Below, one piece after another: positions 1-8,083 of a stretch of DNA of 64,000 nt. This DNA comes from an uncultured Alistipes sp. (GTDB taxonomy: Bacteria > Bacteroidota > Bacteroidia > Bacteroidales > Rikenellaceae), in the NCBI GenBank assembly GCA_944321945.1, contig CALUNE010000009.1, positions 19,121 through 83,120 on the forward strand, in the 5' to 3' direction. A program made the position numbers and the translations under genes. Under the pieces are notes generated by a model. The model was not told the DNA's origin, did not search any database, and worked only from the letters and a program-made list of their open reading frames with translations. The number at the start of each line of letters is the position of its first letter. Position 1 is the stretch's first letter.

Positions 1-728
1 TCGTCGACACCGATCCGCGCATCAACCTGGCCTACGGCGTGGCCGGTCTCTCGATCGCACTCGACTCGCTGTCGGCCATCAAATATGCCCGGGTGACCCC
101 GCGCCGCAACGAACTGGGGCTGACCGAGAGCTTCGACATCGAGGGCGAATTCCCCTGCTTCGGCAACAACGACGACCGCGTCGACCATCTGGGCGTCGAT
201 CTGGTCTACTACTTCAGCGAGGAGCTGAAGAAACTGCCCGTCTACAAGAATGCCCGCCCGACGCTGTCGCTGCTCACCATCACCTCGAACGTGATGTACG
301 GCAAGAAGACCGGCGCCACGCCCGACGGACGTGCCAAGGGGGTCGCCTTCGCGCCGGGCGCAAACCCCATGCACGGACGCGACAAGAGCGGTGCCATCGC
401 TTCGCTCTCGTCGGTGGCCAAACTGCGTTACCGCGACTCGCAGGACGGTATCTCGAACACCTTCTCGATCATCCCCAAATCGCTGGGTCCGACGCCCGAG
501 GAGCGGGTCGACAACCTGGTGACGATGCTCGACGGCTACTTCACGAAGGGTGCCCACCACCTGAACGTCAACGTGCTGAACCGCGAGATGCTCGAAGATG
601 CCATGGTGCATCCCGAGAAGTATCCGCAGCTGACGATCCGCGTGTCGGGCTATGCCGTGAACTTCACCAAGCTGAGCCGCGAACACCAGCTGGAGGTCAT
701 CAGCCGCAGTTTCCATGAGCGCATGTAA
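1..728 (+). CDS. pflB: Pyruvate formate-lyase (glycyl radical enzyme), C-terminal part, 5' truncated by window edge
   Basis: Formate acetyltransferase splits pyruvate with CoA into acetyl-CoA and formate in anaerobic cytoplasmic metabolism. The reading frame is open from base 3, so the gene starts outside the window; a GTG at 39 is internal and not the start. The glycyl-radical signature RVSGYAV lies near the C-terminus, with the radical glycine codon at 648-650. The upstream FGNNDDRVD and GATPDGR segments are typical of PFL-like enzymes. The gene for a matching activase follows 81 bases downstream in the same direction, which supports a true PFL pair. A related glycyl-radical enzyme of the same superfamily cannot be fully excluded because the catalytic cysteine region is missing. 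Confidence 0.95.
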   Translation, partial: VDTDPRINLAYGVAGLSIALDSLSAIKYARVTPRRNELGLTESFDIEGEFPCFGNNDDRVDHLGVDLVYYFSEELKKLPVYKNARPTLSLLTITSNVMYGKKTGATPDGRAKGVAFAPGANPMHGRDKSGAIASLSSVAKLRYRDSQDGISNTFSIIPKSLGPTPEERVDNLVTMLDGYFTKGAHHLNVNVLNREMLEDAMVHPEKYPQLTIRVSGYAVNFTKLSREHQLEVISRSFHERM

Positions 729-809
729 CGGCGCAAGAGACCGCTTCCAACGGGAGGGGGCAGCACGCCTCCTCCCAATTGATCAGACGATTCCAAACAC
801 AACCGAGCG

Positions 810-1535
810 ATGATCCGCGTACACTCCTATGAATCGATGGGAACGTTTGACGGGCCGGGACTGCGGCTTGTCGTCTTCCTGCAGGGCTGCCCGTTCCGCT
901 GCCTCTACTGCGCCAACCCCGACACGATCGAAGCGGGCGGCGGCCGCGAAACCGACGAGGCGGAGATCCTCCGCATGGCCGTCGATCAGAAACCCTTCTA
1001 CGGACGGCGGGGCGGCGTGACCTTCTCGGGCGGCGAACCGACGTTCCAGGCCGCAGCGCTCGTACCGCTGGTGCGGAAGCTGAAGGAGGCCGGGATCCAC
1101 GTCTGTCTGGATTCGAACGGCGGGGTGTGGAATCCGGCCGTCGAGGAGCTGCTGGGGCTGGTGGATCTGGTGCTGCTCGATGTCAAGCAGGCCGATCCGG
1201 AACGTCACCGCGCACTCACCGGACGCTCGAACTCGCAGACCCTCCGTACGGCCGCCTGGCTCGAGGAGCACGGCAAACCCTTCTGGCTGCGCTACGTACT
1301 GGTCCCGGGCTACAGCGATGCCGAGGCCGACATCCGCACGCTGGGCCGGCTGCTCGGCGGCTATCGCTCGATCCAGCGTGTCGAACTGCTCCCCTACCAC
1401 ACGCTGGGGGTGCACAAGTACGAAGCCATGGGGCTGGAGTACCGCCTGCGCGACGTGCGGGAGAACACCCCCGAACAGATCGACCGCGCGGCCGCCCTGC
1501 TGCGCGAATACTTTCCGACGGTGGTGGTCAACTGA
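810..1535 (+). CDS. pflA: Pyruvate formate-lyase-activating enzyme (radical SAM)
   Basis: This 241-residue protein is predicted to install the glycyl radical on the neighbouring PflB, using S-adenosylmethionine and a [4Fe-4S] cluster in the cytoplasm. The cluster motif CX3CX2C is formed by Cys27, Cys31 and Cys34, and a GG-E-P type SAM-binding segment (FSGGEPTFQ) follows near residue 75. The length matches the short single-cluster activases (about 240-260 residues), with no extra ferredoxin insert as found in activases of other glycyl radical enzymes. It lies directly behind pflB and ends at a strong hairpin, so the two genes form a closed unit. Confidence 0.95.
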   Translation: MIRVHSYESMGTFDGPGLRLVVFLQGCPFRCLYCANPDTIEAGGGRETDEAEILRMAVDQKPFYGRRGGVTFSGGEPTFQAAALVPLVRKLKEAGIHVCLDSNGGVWNPAVEELLGLVDLVLLDVKQADPERHRALTGRSNSQTLRTAAWLEEHGKPFWLRYVLVPGYSDAEADIRTLGRLLGGYRSIQRVELLPYHTLGVHKYEAMGLEYRLRDVRENTPEQIDRAAALLREYFPTVVVN

Positions 1536-1556
1536 CCGGCCGCATCCGACCAACGA

Positions 1557-1591
1557 AAAGACCCGGGTCCCTTAGCAGGACCCGGGTCTTT
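1557..1591. terminator. Bidirectional intrinsic terminator between pflA and the HTCS gene
   Basis: A perfect 14-bp inverted repeat (1557-1570 with 1578-1591) encloses a 7-nt loop. It starts with an A-run and ends with a T-run, so it can work in both directions. It lies 21 bases after the pflA stop and abuts the stop codon of the convergent HTCS gene at 1593-1595. Confidence 0.9.
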
Positions 1592-1592
1592 C

Positions 1593-4500
1593 TTATTCGT
1601 CGGATGGTGCGGCCGCCGATCCGCCGGAAGCTCCGTCCCGGGCAGCAGAACCGGGTGTCCCGGCAGGATCGGGCGTCCCGGCAGGATCGGGCGTTTCGGC
1701 AGGATCGGGCGTCTCGGCAGGATCGGGCGTCTCGGAGGTTTCGGGCGTCTCGGAGACGAAATTCTTCGGCAGCACGCCGAACTGCTTCTGGAAACACTTC
1801 GAGAAATAGGAGGTCGAACTGAATCCGACCATGTAGCAGACCTCGTTGATGTGGTAGCGTTTGTCGCGGAGCAGCTGGGCGGCCGTCTTCAGCCGTTCGA
1901 GACGCAGGTAGTCGTTCGGAGTCATGTCCAGCACCCCCTTGATCTTGCGGTAGAAGCTCGCCCGGCTCATGTGCATCATCTCGGCGATGTCGTTCATCTT
2001 GAACTCCGGGTTGTTGAAGTTGGCATGGATGATCTCCTGCAGACGGACGATGAAATCCGTATCGGCCGACGAGGTGGCCATCGTGTTGGCCAGCACGAGC
2101 GGATTCTTCGTGAAGGCCTCGCAGAGTTTCTGACGGCTCTTGATCAGATTGGCGATCACCGAAAGCAGGTAATCCGACGAGAAGGGCTTCTCGATATAGG
2201 CGTCGGCTCCGGCATCCATGCCCGAAATCTTCGACTGCAAGGTGGTCTTTGCCGTCAGCAGCACCAGCGGAATGTGGCTGTAACGCAGATCGTTCTTCAC
2301 CCGCTGACAGAGTTCGATACCATCCATGCGGGGCATCATGATATCGCTGACAATCAGATTGATGTAGTTCTTTTCGAGCAGTTCGAGCGCCTCGACGCCG
2401 TTTTCGGCCGTCACGACGGCATAGTGTGCCGCGAGCTGTCGCCGGATGAAGGCGCACATCTCGGCATTGTCCTCAACCACCAGGATGCAGTAGGCATCGC
2501 CGGCGGGCTCCGGAGCCGGTTCCGGAGCGGGTGCCGACGGCTTGTCGGGGTGCGGAACGGGAGCTTCCGGCCGAGCCTGGAGATCGGCCGGAAGGGTCAG
2601 CACGAATTCGTTGACCTGCGTCGAGGGTCCCATTGCCAGCGTACCGTGGTGCAGTTCGGCCAGCGACCGGGCCAGGGCCAGTCCGATCCCCGTTCCGGGG
2701 GCCTCGTCCTGGCGGGCGTGGCGGAAGAACGGCGCGAAAATCGCCTCGCGCATCTCCGCGGGAACCACCTCGCCGTCGTTGGTCACCGTGAGCCGCCAGG
2801 CCCCGTCGGTCCGGTGCAACTCCACCCGGACCTCCGTATCGGAATACTTCAGCGCGTTGTTGAACAGATTGCTCAGAATCTTGGTGAAGGCCTCCCGGTC
2901 GATCGCCGCCCAGGCTTCGGGTTCGTCGATGTGCAGTTCGAAGCGCTTGTTCTGCTGCTTGGCCGACGAGCTGAAGCGGTAGAAGGTCTCCGAAACGACA
3001 TCCGCCACATTCTGGCGGGTCAGATTGAGCGGCAGACGCTCCTTTTCGATCTTCTGGAAATCGAGCAGCTGGTTCGTCAGGTCGAGCAGCCGGTTCGTAT
3101 TGCGGTCCATGATCTCAAGGTCCTCGACCAGATCGCGATCCACCTTCCTGCGGGCCAGGATATTCTCCAGCGGACCCTTGATGAGCGTCAGCGGCGTGCG
3201 GATCTCATGGGCGATATTGGTGAAGAAGTTGATCTTCGCATTGTAGAGTTCACGCTCCTTCTCGCGTTCGAAGGCCTCGATGTGCTGCTGCTGACGCCGG
3301 CGGTTGCGGCGCGTGTGGTAGACGAAGACCATCCCCAGCAACCCCACGCCCAGCAGTGCATAGACCGCATAGGCGGCTCCCGAAAGATAGAACGGCGGCG
3401 CCACCTCGATATACAGCCGCCGCGGAGGCACATCCTCGCGGTCGGCCAGCCGTACCTCGAAGAGATAGCGTCCGGGATCGAGTTTCGAATAGGTGATCGT
3501 CGACGATTCGGCCGTATAGCGTCGCCAATGGTCGTCGAGCCCCGCCATCCTGAACAGCAGCCGGTTGGCCTGCGGTTCGCGGTAGCCGAGCGCCGCCAGC
3601 TGCAGGCTGAAGGAGTTCTGGTCGTAGGTCAGCCGCAGCGAATCGCTGCAGATGATGCTCTTGTGCAGGGGCGAGTGGCGTTCGCCGACCGAAACGGGTT
3701 CGTCGAGCAGCGAAAAGTCGGTGATGTAGACCGGCGGCACGAAATCCGTACGTCGTTCGGTCAGGCGCTCGGGGTCGAACGAAATCAACCCCTCGATGCA
3801 GCCGAAATAGATGATCCCCTGCTCGGAGCGGTAGCTCGACTTGTAGTTGAACTGATTGCTCAGCAGCCGGTCGGCCACGGTATAGACCTGCCGGACCCGG
3901 GCCTGTTGCGGATCGAAGAGCACCAGTCCGCGATTGGTCGTGATCCAGAAGAGACCGCGGGCATCCTCGACGATCTGAAAGGCCACGTCGCTCGGCATGC
4001 CGTCGCAGGAGTTGTAGCGGATGAAGGTCTCGTGTTCGGGGTCGAAACGGCAGAAACCCGACCCCTCGGTCGTCAGCCAGATCTGACCGTGCGAATCCTC
4101 GCAGACACTCGTGATGTTGTCGCACGGCAGCGAGCGCTCGTCCTCGGGATCGTTGAGATACTGCCTCCAGCGGTCGTTGCGCGCATCGTAACAATAGAGG
4201 CCGTTCGAGAAGGTGGCCACCCACAGCCGTCCGTTCGAGTCCTCGCGAATGTCGTTGACCATCTTTCCGCCGTTGATCTGCGGAACCAGCTGGAAACGGT
4301 CCGTCGTCCGGTCGTAGTACTGCAGTCCGTGCATCGTACCGACGTAGATGCGGCCGTTGTTCGTGCGGCAGAGGGCGAAGACATAGTTGCTGAAGATCCG
4401 GCCCGGGGCTCCGTTGTCGGTGTAGGCCCGGATGCGGCCGCTGCGGGTGTCAATCACCCGGATACCCTTCGAGAAGGTGCTGACCCAGAGGTCGCTGCCG

Positions 4501-5711
4501 TCCACAAGCAGGCCGTGGACGTTGGAGAAATCCCGGCTCGGAGCGAAGAAGTCGAAGCGGCGCGTCGCGGGATCGAAATGGTAGAGACCGGCATCCTCGG
4601 TGCCGACCCACAGTCCGCCGGCGGGGTCGGGGCAGATCTCCCGCACGCGACGCCCCTGCAGGCTGTAGGGGTCGTCCGTCTGGTAGTACTTGTCGAAATC
4701 GGAGTTGCGGCGCGGCAGGTAGTTGATGCCGCCGAAGAACGAACCGATCCACAAACCGCCCTCACGGTCCTTGCAGAGCGAATAGACGGCATTGTCCGAG
4801 AGCGAATAGGGGTCGTAGTGCGAACTGCGCAGCTGCTGGTGGCTGCGGGTGCGGGTATTGTAGACCACGATGCCCGATTCGGTGCCGATCCACAGTTCGT
4901 CGGGAGCGTACTGCAGGATGGTGCGCACGAAGAGCGGCGTCGAGGGGTCGTCGGTCAGCCGCAGCGGCGTGACCCGTGCCGTGATGAGATCCACCTCGAC
5001 CACGCCGTGCATCTCCAGACCGAGATACATGCGGTTGTAGTCGCTCGGGCAGATGTACGAGATGATGTCCTTGGCCAGGATCGGCTCGCCGGTGTCGGTC
5101 AGGAAGGGGCGCACGTGTTCGAAGCCGTCCTCCGTGCAGAAGAGCCCGCCGCCGTAACCGGCAAACCAGATCACCCCGTTGCGGTCGCTGCACAGCGTGC
5201 GGATGGCCCGCTTCTCGCGATAACGGTTTTCGGTCACGCCCGTACGGGGATCGTGACAGAAGATGCCGTTGGCCTCGACGACGATCCAGATACGCCCCTC
5301 GGGGTCGCAGTCCAGCACGGTGACGGGTTTGGTGATGAGCTTGCCCTCGGGATCGTAGAGCGGCAGCGCCTCGAAGCGTTCCGTTTCGGGGTCGTAGATG
5401 TAGAGCCCCGAATCGGTGCCGACCCACAGCCGGTGGCAGCCGTCCTCGACCAGACACTTGATCAGGCTGTTTCCCAGTCCTGTCTTTTCGCGCGGATTGT
5501 GCTTGAAGATCTTGAACGTCTTTCCGTCGTAGCGGTTCAGGCCGTCCTTGGTCCCGAACCACATGAAGCCCCGTTCATCCTGAAGAATCGAGGTGACGGT
5601 ATTTTGCGACAGGCCGTCGTTGATCCCCAGCCGATCGAAATGGATCGACTGTGCGGAGGCGATCAGCACGCCGCCGAGGAGCTCGAGAATCAGCAGGTGA
5701 AGTCTTTTCAT
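1593..5711 (-). CDS. Hybrid two-component system (HTCS) sensor kinase/response regulator of the PUL
   Basis: This 1372-residue one-protein phosphorelay senses a periplasmic oligosaccharide and activates PUL transcription. In order it shows a signal segment, an N-terminal half of repeated Reg_prop motifs (many GxxW(F/V)GT repeats, forming two seven-bladed propellers in the family), a Y_Y_Y domain before one membrane helix near 774-797, a HisKA domain with phospho-acceptor His835 in an AHEIRTPL motif, and an HATPase. A receiver domain with phospho-acceptor Asp1123 in VSDIMMPRMDG and an AraC-type DNA-binding domain follow. The reading frame extends to 5819, but the ATG at 5711 fits: it begins a signal peptide and lies about 15 bases after the predicted transcription start. 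An odd acidic, Pro/Thr-rich tail of about 50 residues made of TPDPAE-like hexads follows the AraC domain. The gene diverges from the enzyme genes it presumably controls. Confidence 0.95.
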   Translation of the reverse strand: MKRLHLLILELLGGVLIASAQSIHFDRLGINDGLSQNTVTSILQDERGFMWFGTKDGLNRYDGKTFKIFKHNPREKTGLGNSLIKCLVEDGCHRLWVGTDSGLYIYDPETERFEALPLYDPEGKLITKPVTVLDCDPEGRIWIVVEANGIFCHDPRTGVTENRYREKRAIRTLCSDRNGVIWFAGYGGGLFCTEDGFEHVRPFLTDTGEPILAKDIISYICPSDYNRMYLGLEMHGVVEVDLITARVTPLRLTDDPSTPLFVRTILQYAPDELWIGTESGIVVYNTRTRSHQQLRSSHYDPYSLSDNAVYSLCKDREGGLWIGSFFGGINYLPRRNSDFDKYYQTDDPYSLQGRRVREICPDPAGGLWVGTEDAGLYHFDPATRRFDFFAPSRDFSNVHGLLVDGSDLWVSTFSKGIRVIDTRSGRIRAYTDNGAPGRIFSNYVFALCRTNNGRIYVGTMHGLQYYDRTTDRFQLVPQINGGKMVNDIREDSNGRLWVATFSNGLYCYDARNDRWRQYLNDPEDERSLPCDNITSVCEDSHGQIWLTTEGSGFCRFDPEHETFIRYNSCDGMPSDVAFQIVEDARGLFWITTNRGLVLFDPQQARVRQVYTVADRLLSNQFNYKSSYRSEQGIIYFGCIEGLISFDPERLTERRTDFVPPVYITDFSLLDEPVSVGERHSPLHKSIICSDSLRLTYDQNSFSLQLAALGYREPQANRLLFRMAGLDDHWRRYTAESSTITYSKLDPGRYLFEVRLADREDVPPRRLYIEVAPPFYLSGAAYAVYALLGVGLLGMVFVYHTRRNRRRQQQHIEAFEREKERELYNAKINFFTNIAHEIRTPLTLIKGPLENILARRKVDRDLVEDLEIMDRNTNRLLDLTNQLLDFQKIEKERLPLNLTRQNVADVVSETFYRFSSSAKQQNKRFELHIDEPEAWAAIDREAFTKILSNLFNNALKYSDTEVRVELHRTDGAWRLTVTNDGEVVPAEMREAIFAPFFRHARQDEAPGTGIGLALARSLAELHHGTLAMGPSTQVNEFVLTLPADLQARPEAPVPHPDKPSAPAPEPAPEPAGDAYCILVVEDNAEMCAFIRRQLAAHYAVVTAENGVEALELLEKNYINLIVSDIMMPRMDGIELCQRVKNDLRYSHIPLVLLTAKTTLQSKISGMDAGADAYIEKPFSSDYLLSVIANLIKSRQKLCEAFTKNPLVLANTMATSSADTDFIVRLQEIIHANFNNPEFKMNDIAEMMHMSRASFYRKIKGVLDMTPNDYLRLERLKTAAQLLRDKRYHINEVCYMVGFSSTSYFSKCFQKQFGVLPKNFVSETPETSETPDPAETPDPAETPDPAGTPDPAGTPGSAARDGASGGSAAAPSDE
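1657..1746. repeat. Five 18-bp tandem repeats inside the HTCS 3' end
   Basis: Five consecutive 18-bp units (starts at 1657, 1675, 1693, 1711 and 1729) differ by only a few bases. They encode, on the minus strand, the TPDPAE-type hexapeptide tail after the AraC domain. The unit is a multiple of three, so copy-number changes keep the frame. Confidence 0.9.
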
Positions 5712-5732
5712 GGCATTTCCGGGTTGGCAAAA

Positions 5733-5764
5733 CAAATATAGTGTTTTTCGTGCGTTCGGACAAA
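5733..5764 (-). promoter_or_regulatory. Promoter of the HTCS gene (Bacteroidetes -33/-7 type)
   Basis: On the minus strand a TTTG -33 element (complement of 5761-5764) and a TATATTTG -7 element (complement of 5733-5740) are separated by exactly 20 bases, which is the consensus layout. Transcription would start near 5726, only about 15 bases before the ATG at 5711. This decides that start over the upstream in-frame ATG at 5819. Confidence 0.75.
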
Positions 5765-5824
5765 TCCACGCCACGGGCGCGCGCATGATACATACATTGT
5801 GAATCAGTGAGTTATGCAATGATC

Positions 5825-5867
5825 AAATCATCTCACAACTTTGAGACGCCCAAAATTGAGATGATTT
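5825..5867. promoter_or_regulatory. Inverted repeat in the divergent promoter region, candidate regulator site
   Basis: Two perfect 11-base arms (5825-5835 and 5857-5867, AAATCATCTCA and its complement) are separated by 21 bases. A further TGAGA half-site occurs at 5842-5846, 15 bases before the one at 5857. The repeat lies about 80 bases upstream of the predicted start site of the enzyme gene at 5981. An HTCS or other activator site is an inference. It could also form an RNA hairpin. Confidence 0.45.
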
Positions 5868-5914
5868 TTACATGAATAGCGACTATATTTTCTTACTCCC
5901 CGCACGGGCTTTTC

Positions 5915-5922
5915 TATCTTTG
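5915..5922 (+). promoter_or_regulatory. -7 element of the PUL enzyme operon
   Basis: TATCTTTG matches the Bacteroidetes -7 consensus TAnnTTTG. No good TTTG is found 19-21 bases upstream (the region reads TTTTC), as expected for an activator-dependent promoter. It precedes the first enzyme gene by about 60 bases. Confidence 0.55.
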
Positions 5923-5980
5923 TGTTGGCAAAAAACGCCGTCATGAACCCTTCGAAAGAACCGAAATGAACCGACCCGAC

Positions 5981-8020
5981 ATGAAGAACCGACTTGCGAT
6001 CCTGCTCGCGTTCGCCGCCATCGGCTGGAGCAGCTGCTGGAGTGCCAGCGCCGCCGACGAACCCCTTGCTGGACGCATCCTGCTCAAGACCCCCGGAAAC
6101 CCGGCCACCGCCTACGACCTGCACGCCTCGACCCACGATCCGGAGCTGCTCCAGGCCGCATGCAAACTGCCGGTCGTCATCCGCCGCGAAACCGTCACCG
6201 AGGGTTCCGAAACCCGGCTCACCCTGACGCTGACCGCCTCCCAACGCATCTACTATAATATAGAACAGCTCTACCGCACGTCGCTGCCCCACGAGGAGTG
6301 CCTCTTCTACATGCCGGGCTTCTGGTACCACCGCAATCTGCGTTCACCCGAATCGGCGCCGTCGTTCCACACCTCGGACAGCTGGCAGGTCCGCGAAGAC
6401 CGCCTCAGCACGCCGCTCACGGGCATCTACGACGAACGCTCGGGCGACTTCTTCACCGTGCTGCGCACCGATTCGCTGTGCGAGGAGACGCTCGCCTGCC
6501 ACAACTACGGCGAAGTGATCCTCTCGGGCCGCACGTCGCTGGGCTTCACCGGATTCCGCAACGTCGACGGCCATGCCGCCCTGGTCTTCGGATTCCCCTG
6601 GAGCGAAGCCCCGAAATCCTACATCCGCAAACTGAACCTCGCCCCGCAGGTCCGCAGCTTCGAGATGCTGGAGAAGGGTGAAAGCCGCCGGCTGACGTGG
6701 GTGATCCGTCGGGGACACTGCGACACCTATTCCCGGTTCGTGGCCGACGTCTGGAACGACTCCTTCGACCGCTTCGACCCGCAGCCGCTCGATCCGCCCT
6801 ACACCCCCGACGAGGCCAAGGCGCTGCTGAGCGAATACTTCCTGCAGAGCTACGTGGGCGACTACCCGCTCAAATACACCTCGGGCGTCGAGCTGCGCAC
6901 GGATGATCCCGCCAGCAACGGCGTAGCCGAGGTGGGATTCGTCGGACGCGTGCTGCTGAACGCCTGCAACGCCCTCGAATACGGCGAGGCCACCCACAAC
7001 GAAACCCTGGTGAACAACGCCCGATCGATCTTCGACAGCTATCTCCGCTACGGCTTCACACCCGGCGGGCTGATCCGCGAGGTGGTCGACTTCAAGCGCA
7101 ACCGCGAAACCGACGTCTACAGCATCCGCCGCCAGTCGGAAGGGGCCTACGCCCTGCTGCTCTACCTGGCCTATGAACAGGAGCACGACCGCCGCCATCC
7201 GGAGTGGGAGAAGCGGGTCCGCACGCTGCTCGACCGCCTGCTGCAGCTGCAGAATCCCGACGGAAGCTTCCCGCGCAAGTTCCGCGACAATCTGAGCGTC
7301 GTCGACGCCTCGGGCGGCAGCACCTCCTCGGCCACCCAGCCGCTGACGATGGCCGCCGCCTACTTCCACGACAAGCGTTTCCGCCAGGCCGCATGCCGCA
7401 CGGCCGACTACATCGAGCAGAACATCATCGCCCGCGCCGACTACTTCTCCTCGACGCTCGACGCCAACTGCGAAGACAAGGAGGCCGCACTCTACGCCTC
7501 GACGGCGATGTACTATCTGGCGATGAGTTCGCACGGCGAGGAGCGCAGCCGCTACGTCGCGCTGTGCCGCGAAGCCGCCTATTTCACCCTCTCGTGGTAC
7601 TACCTCTGGGACGTTCCCTTCGCACGGGGGCAGATGCTCGGCGACGTGGGATTCCACTCGCGGGGCTGGGGCAACGTCTCGGTGGAAAACAACCACATCG
7701 ACGTCTTCATCTTCGAGTTCGCCACCGTCCTCGACTGGCTCGGCGCCGAATGCCGCGACGAGCGCTTCCCGCGCATGAGCGCCGTCATCCGCAGCTCGAT
7801 GCTGCAGCTCCTGCCCACCGAAACCTCGCACTTCGACATCGGCCGCGCGGGCTACTACCCCGAAGTGGTGCAGCACACCACCTGGGACTACGGCCGCAAC
7901 GGCAAGGGCTTCTACAACGACATCTTCGCCCCGGGATGGACCGTCGCCTCGCTGTGGCAGATGCTGAGCCCCGAGCGTGTCGAACGCTTCTTCGCCACGT
8001 ACTCCTCAGCCGGAGAGTAA
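5981..8020 (+). CDS. Secreted protein with N-terminal beta domain and C-terminal alpha-toroid-like domain, unassigned PUL enzyme candidate
   Basis: I do not recognise a named family. The protein (679 residues from the ATG at 5981; an ATG at 5966 would add five) starts with a hydrophobic signal segment. Residues of about 30-240 look beta-rich. The remaining 430 residues are helical, with repeated aromatic and Gly-rich stretches (for example QNPDGSFPRK and GFTPGGLIRE), as in (alpha/alpha)6-toroid glycoside hydrolases, lyases or epimerases. A beta domain followed by a toroid resembles several GH clans more than the usual toroid-first polysaccharide lyases. It is the first gene behind the regulated promoter, next to a GH2, so a carbohydrate-active role is likely. 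No catalytic residue can be named. An eight-codon ORF at 5943-5969 ends in the TGA overlapping the 5966 ATG. Confidence 0.6.
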   Translation: MKNRLAILLAFAAIGWSSCWSASAADEPLAGRILLKTPGNPATAYDLHASTHDPELLQAACKLPVVIRRETVTEGSETRLTLTLTASQRIYYNIEQLYRTSLPHEECLFYMPGFWYHRNLRSPESAPSFHTSDSWQVREDRLSTPLTGIYDERSGDFFTVLRTDSLCEETLACHNYGEVILSGRTSLGFTGFRNVDGHAALVFGFPWSEAPKSYIRKLNLAPQVRSFEMLEKGESRRLTWVIRRGHCDTYSRFVADVWNDSFDRFDPQPLDPPYTPDEAKALLSEYFLQSYVGDYPLKYTSGVELRTDDPASNGVAEVGFVGRVLLNACNALEYGEATHNETLVNNARSIFDSYLRYGFTPGGLIREVVDFKRNRETDVYSIRRQSEGAYALLLYLAYEQEHDRRHPEWEKRVRTLLDRLLQLQNPDGSFPRKFRDNLSVVDASGGSTSSATQPLTMAAAYFHDKRFRQAACRTADYIEQNIIARADYFSSTLDANCEDKEAALYASTAMYYLAMSSHGEERSRYVALCREAAYFTLSWYYLWDVPFARGQMLGDVGFHSRGWGNVSVENNHIDVFIFEFATVLDWLGAECRDERFPRMSAVIRSSMLQLLPTETSHFDIGRAGYYPEVVQHTTWDYGRNGKGFYNDIFAPGWTVASLWQMLSPERVERFFATYSSAGE

Positions 8021-8083
8021 GCCCCCGGAACCCGATTCATCCAAACCCGACAAACATACAAAACCGCATAAATCCGTAAGATC

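Noticed and set aside
1851-5741. 1296-codon open frame on the plus strand opposite the HTCS gene
   Set aside because: It mirrors the HTCS gene in antisense; the length comes from high GC and few stop codons. It has no signal peptide or family motif, while the minus-strand protein is fully recognisable.
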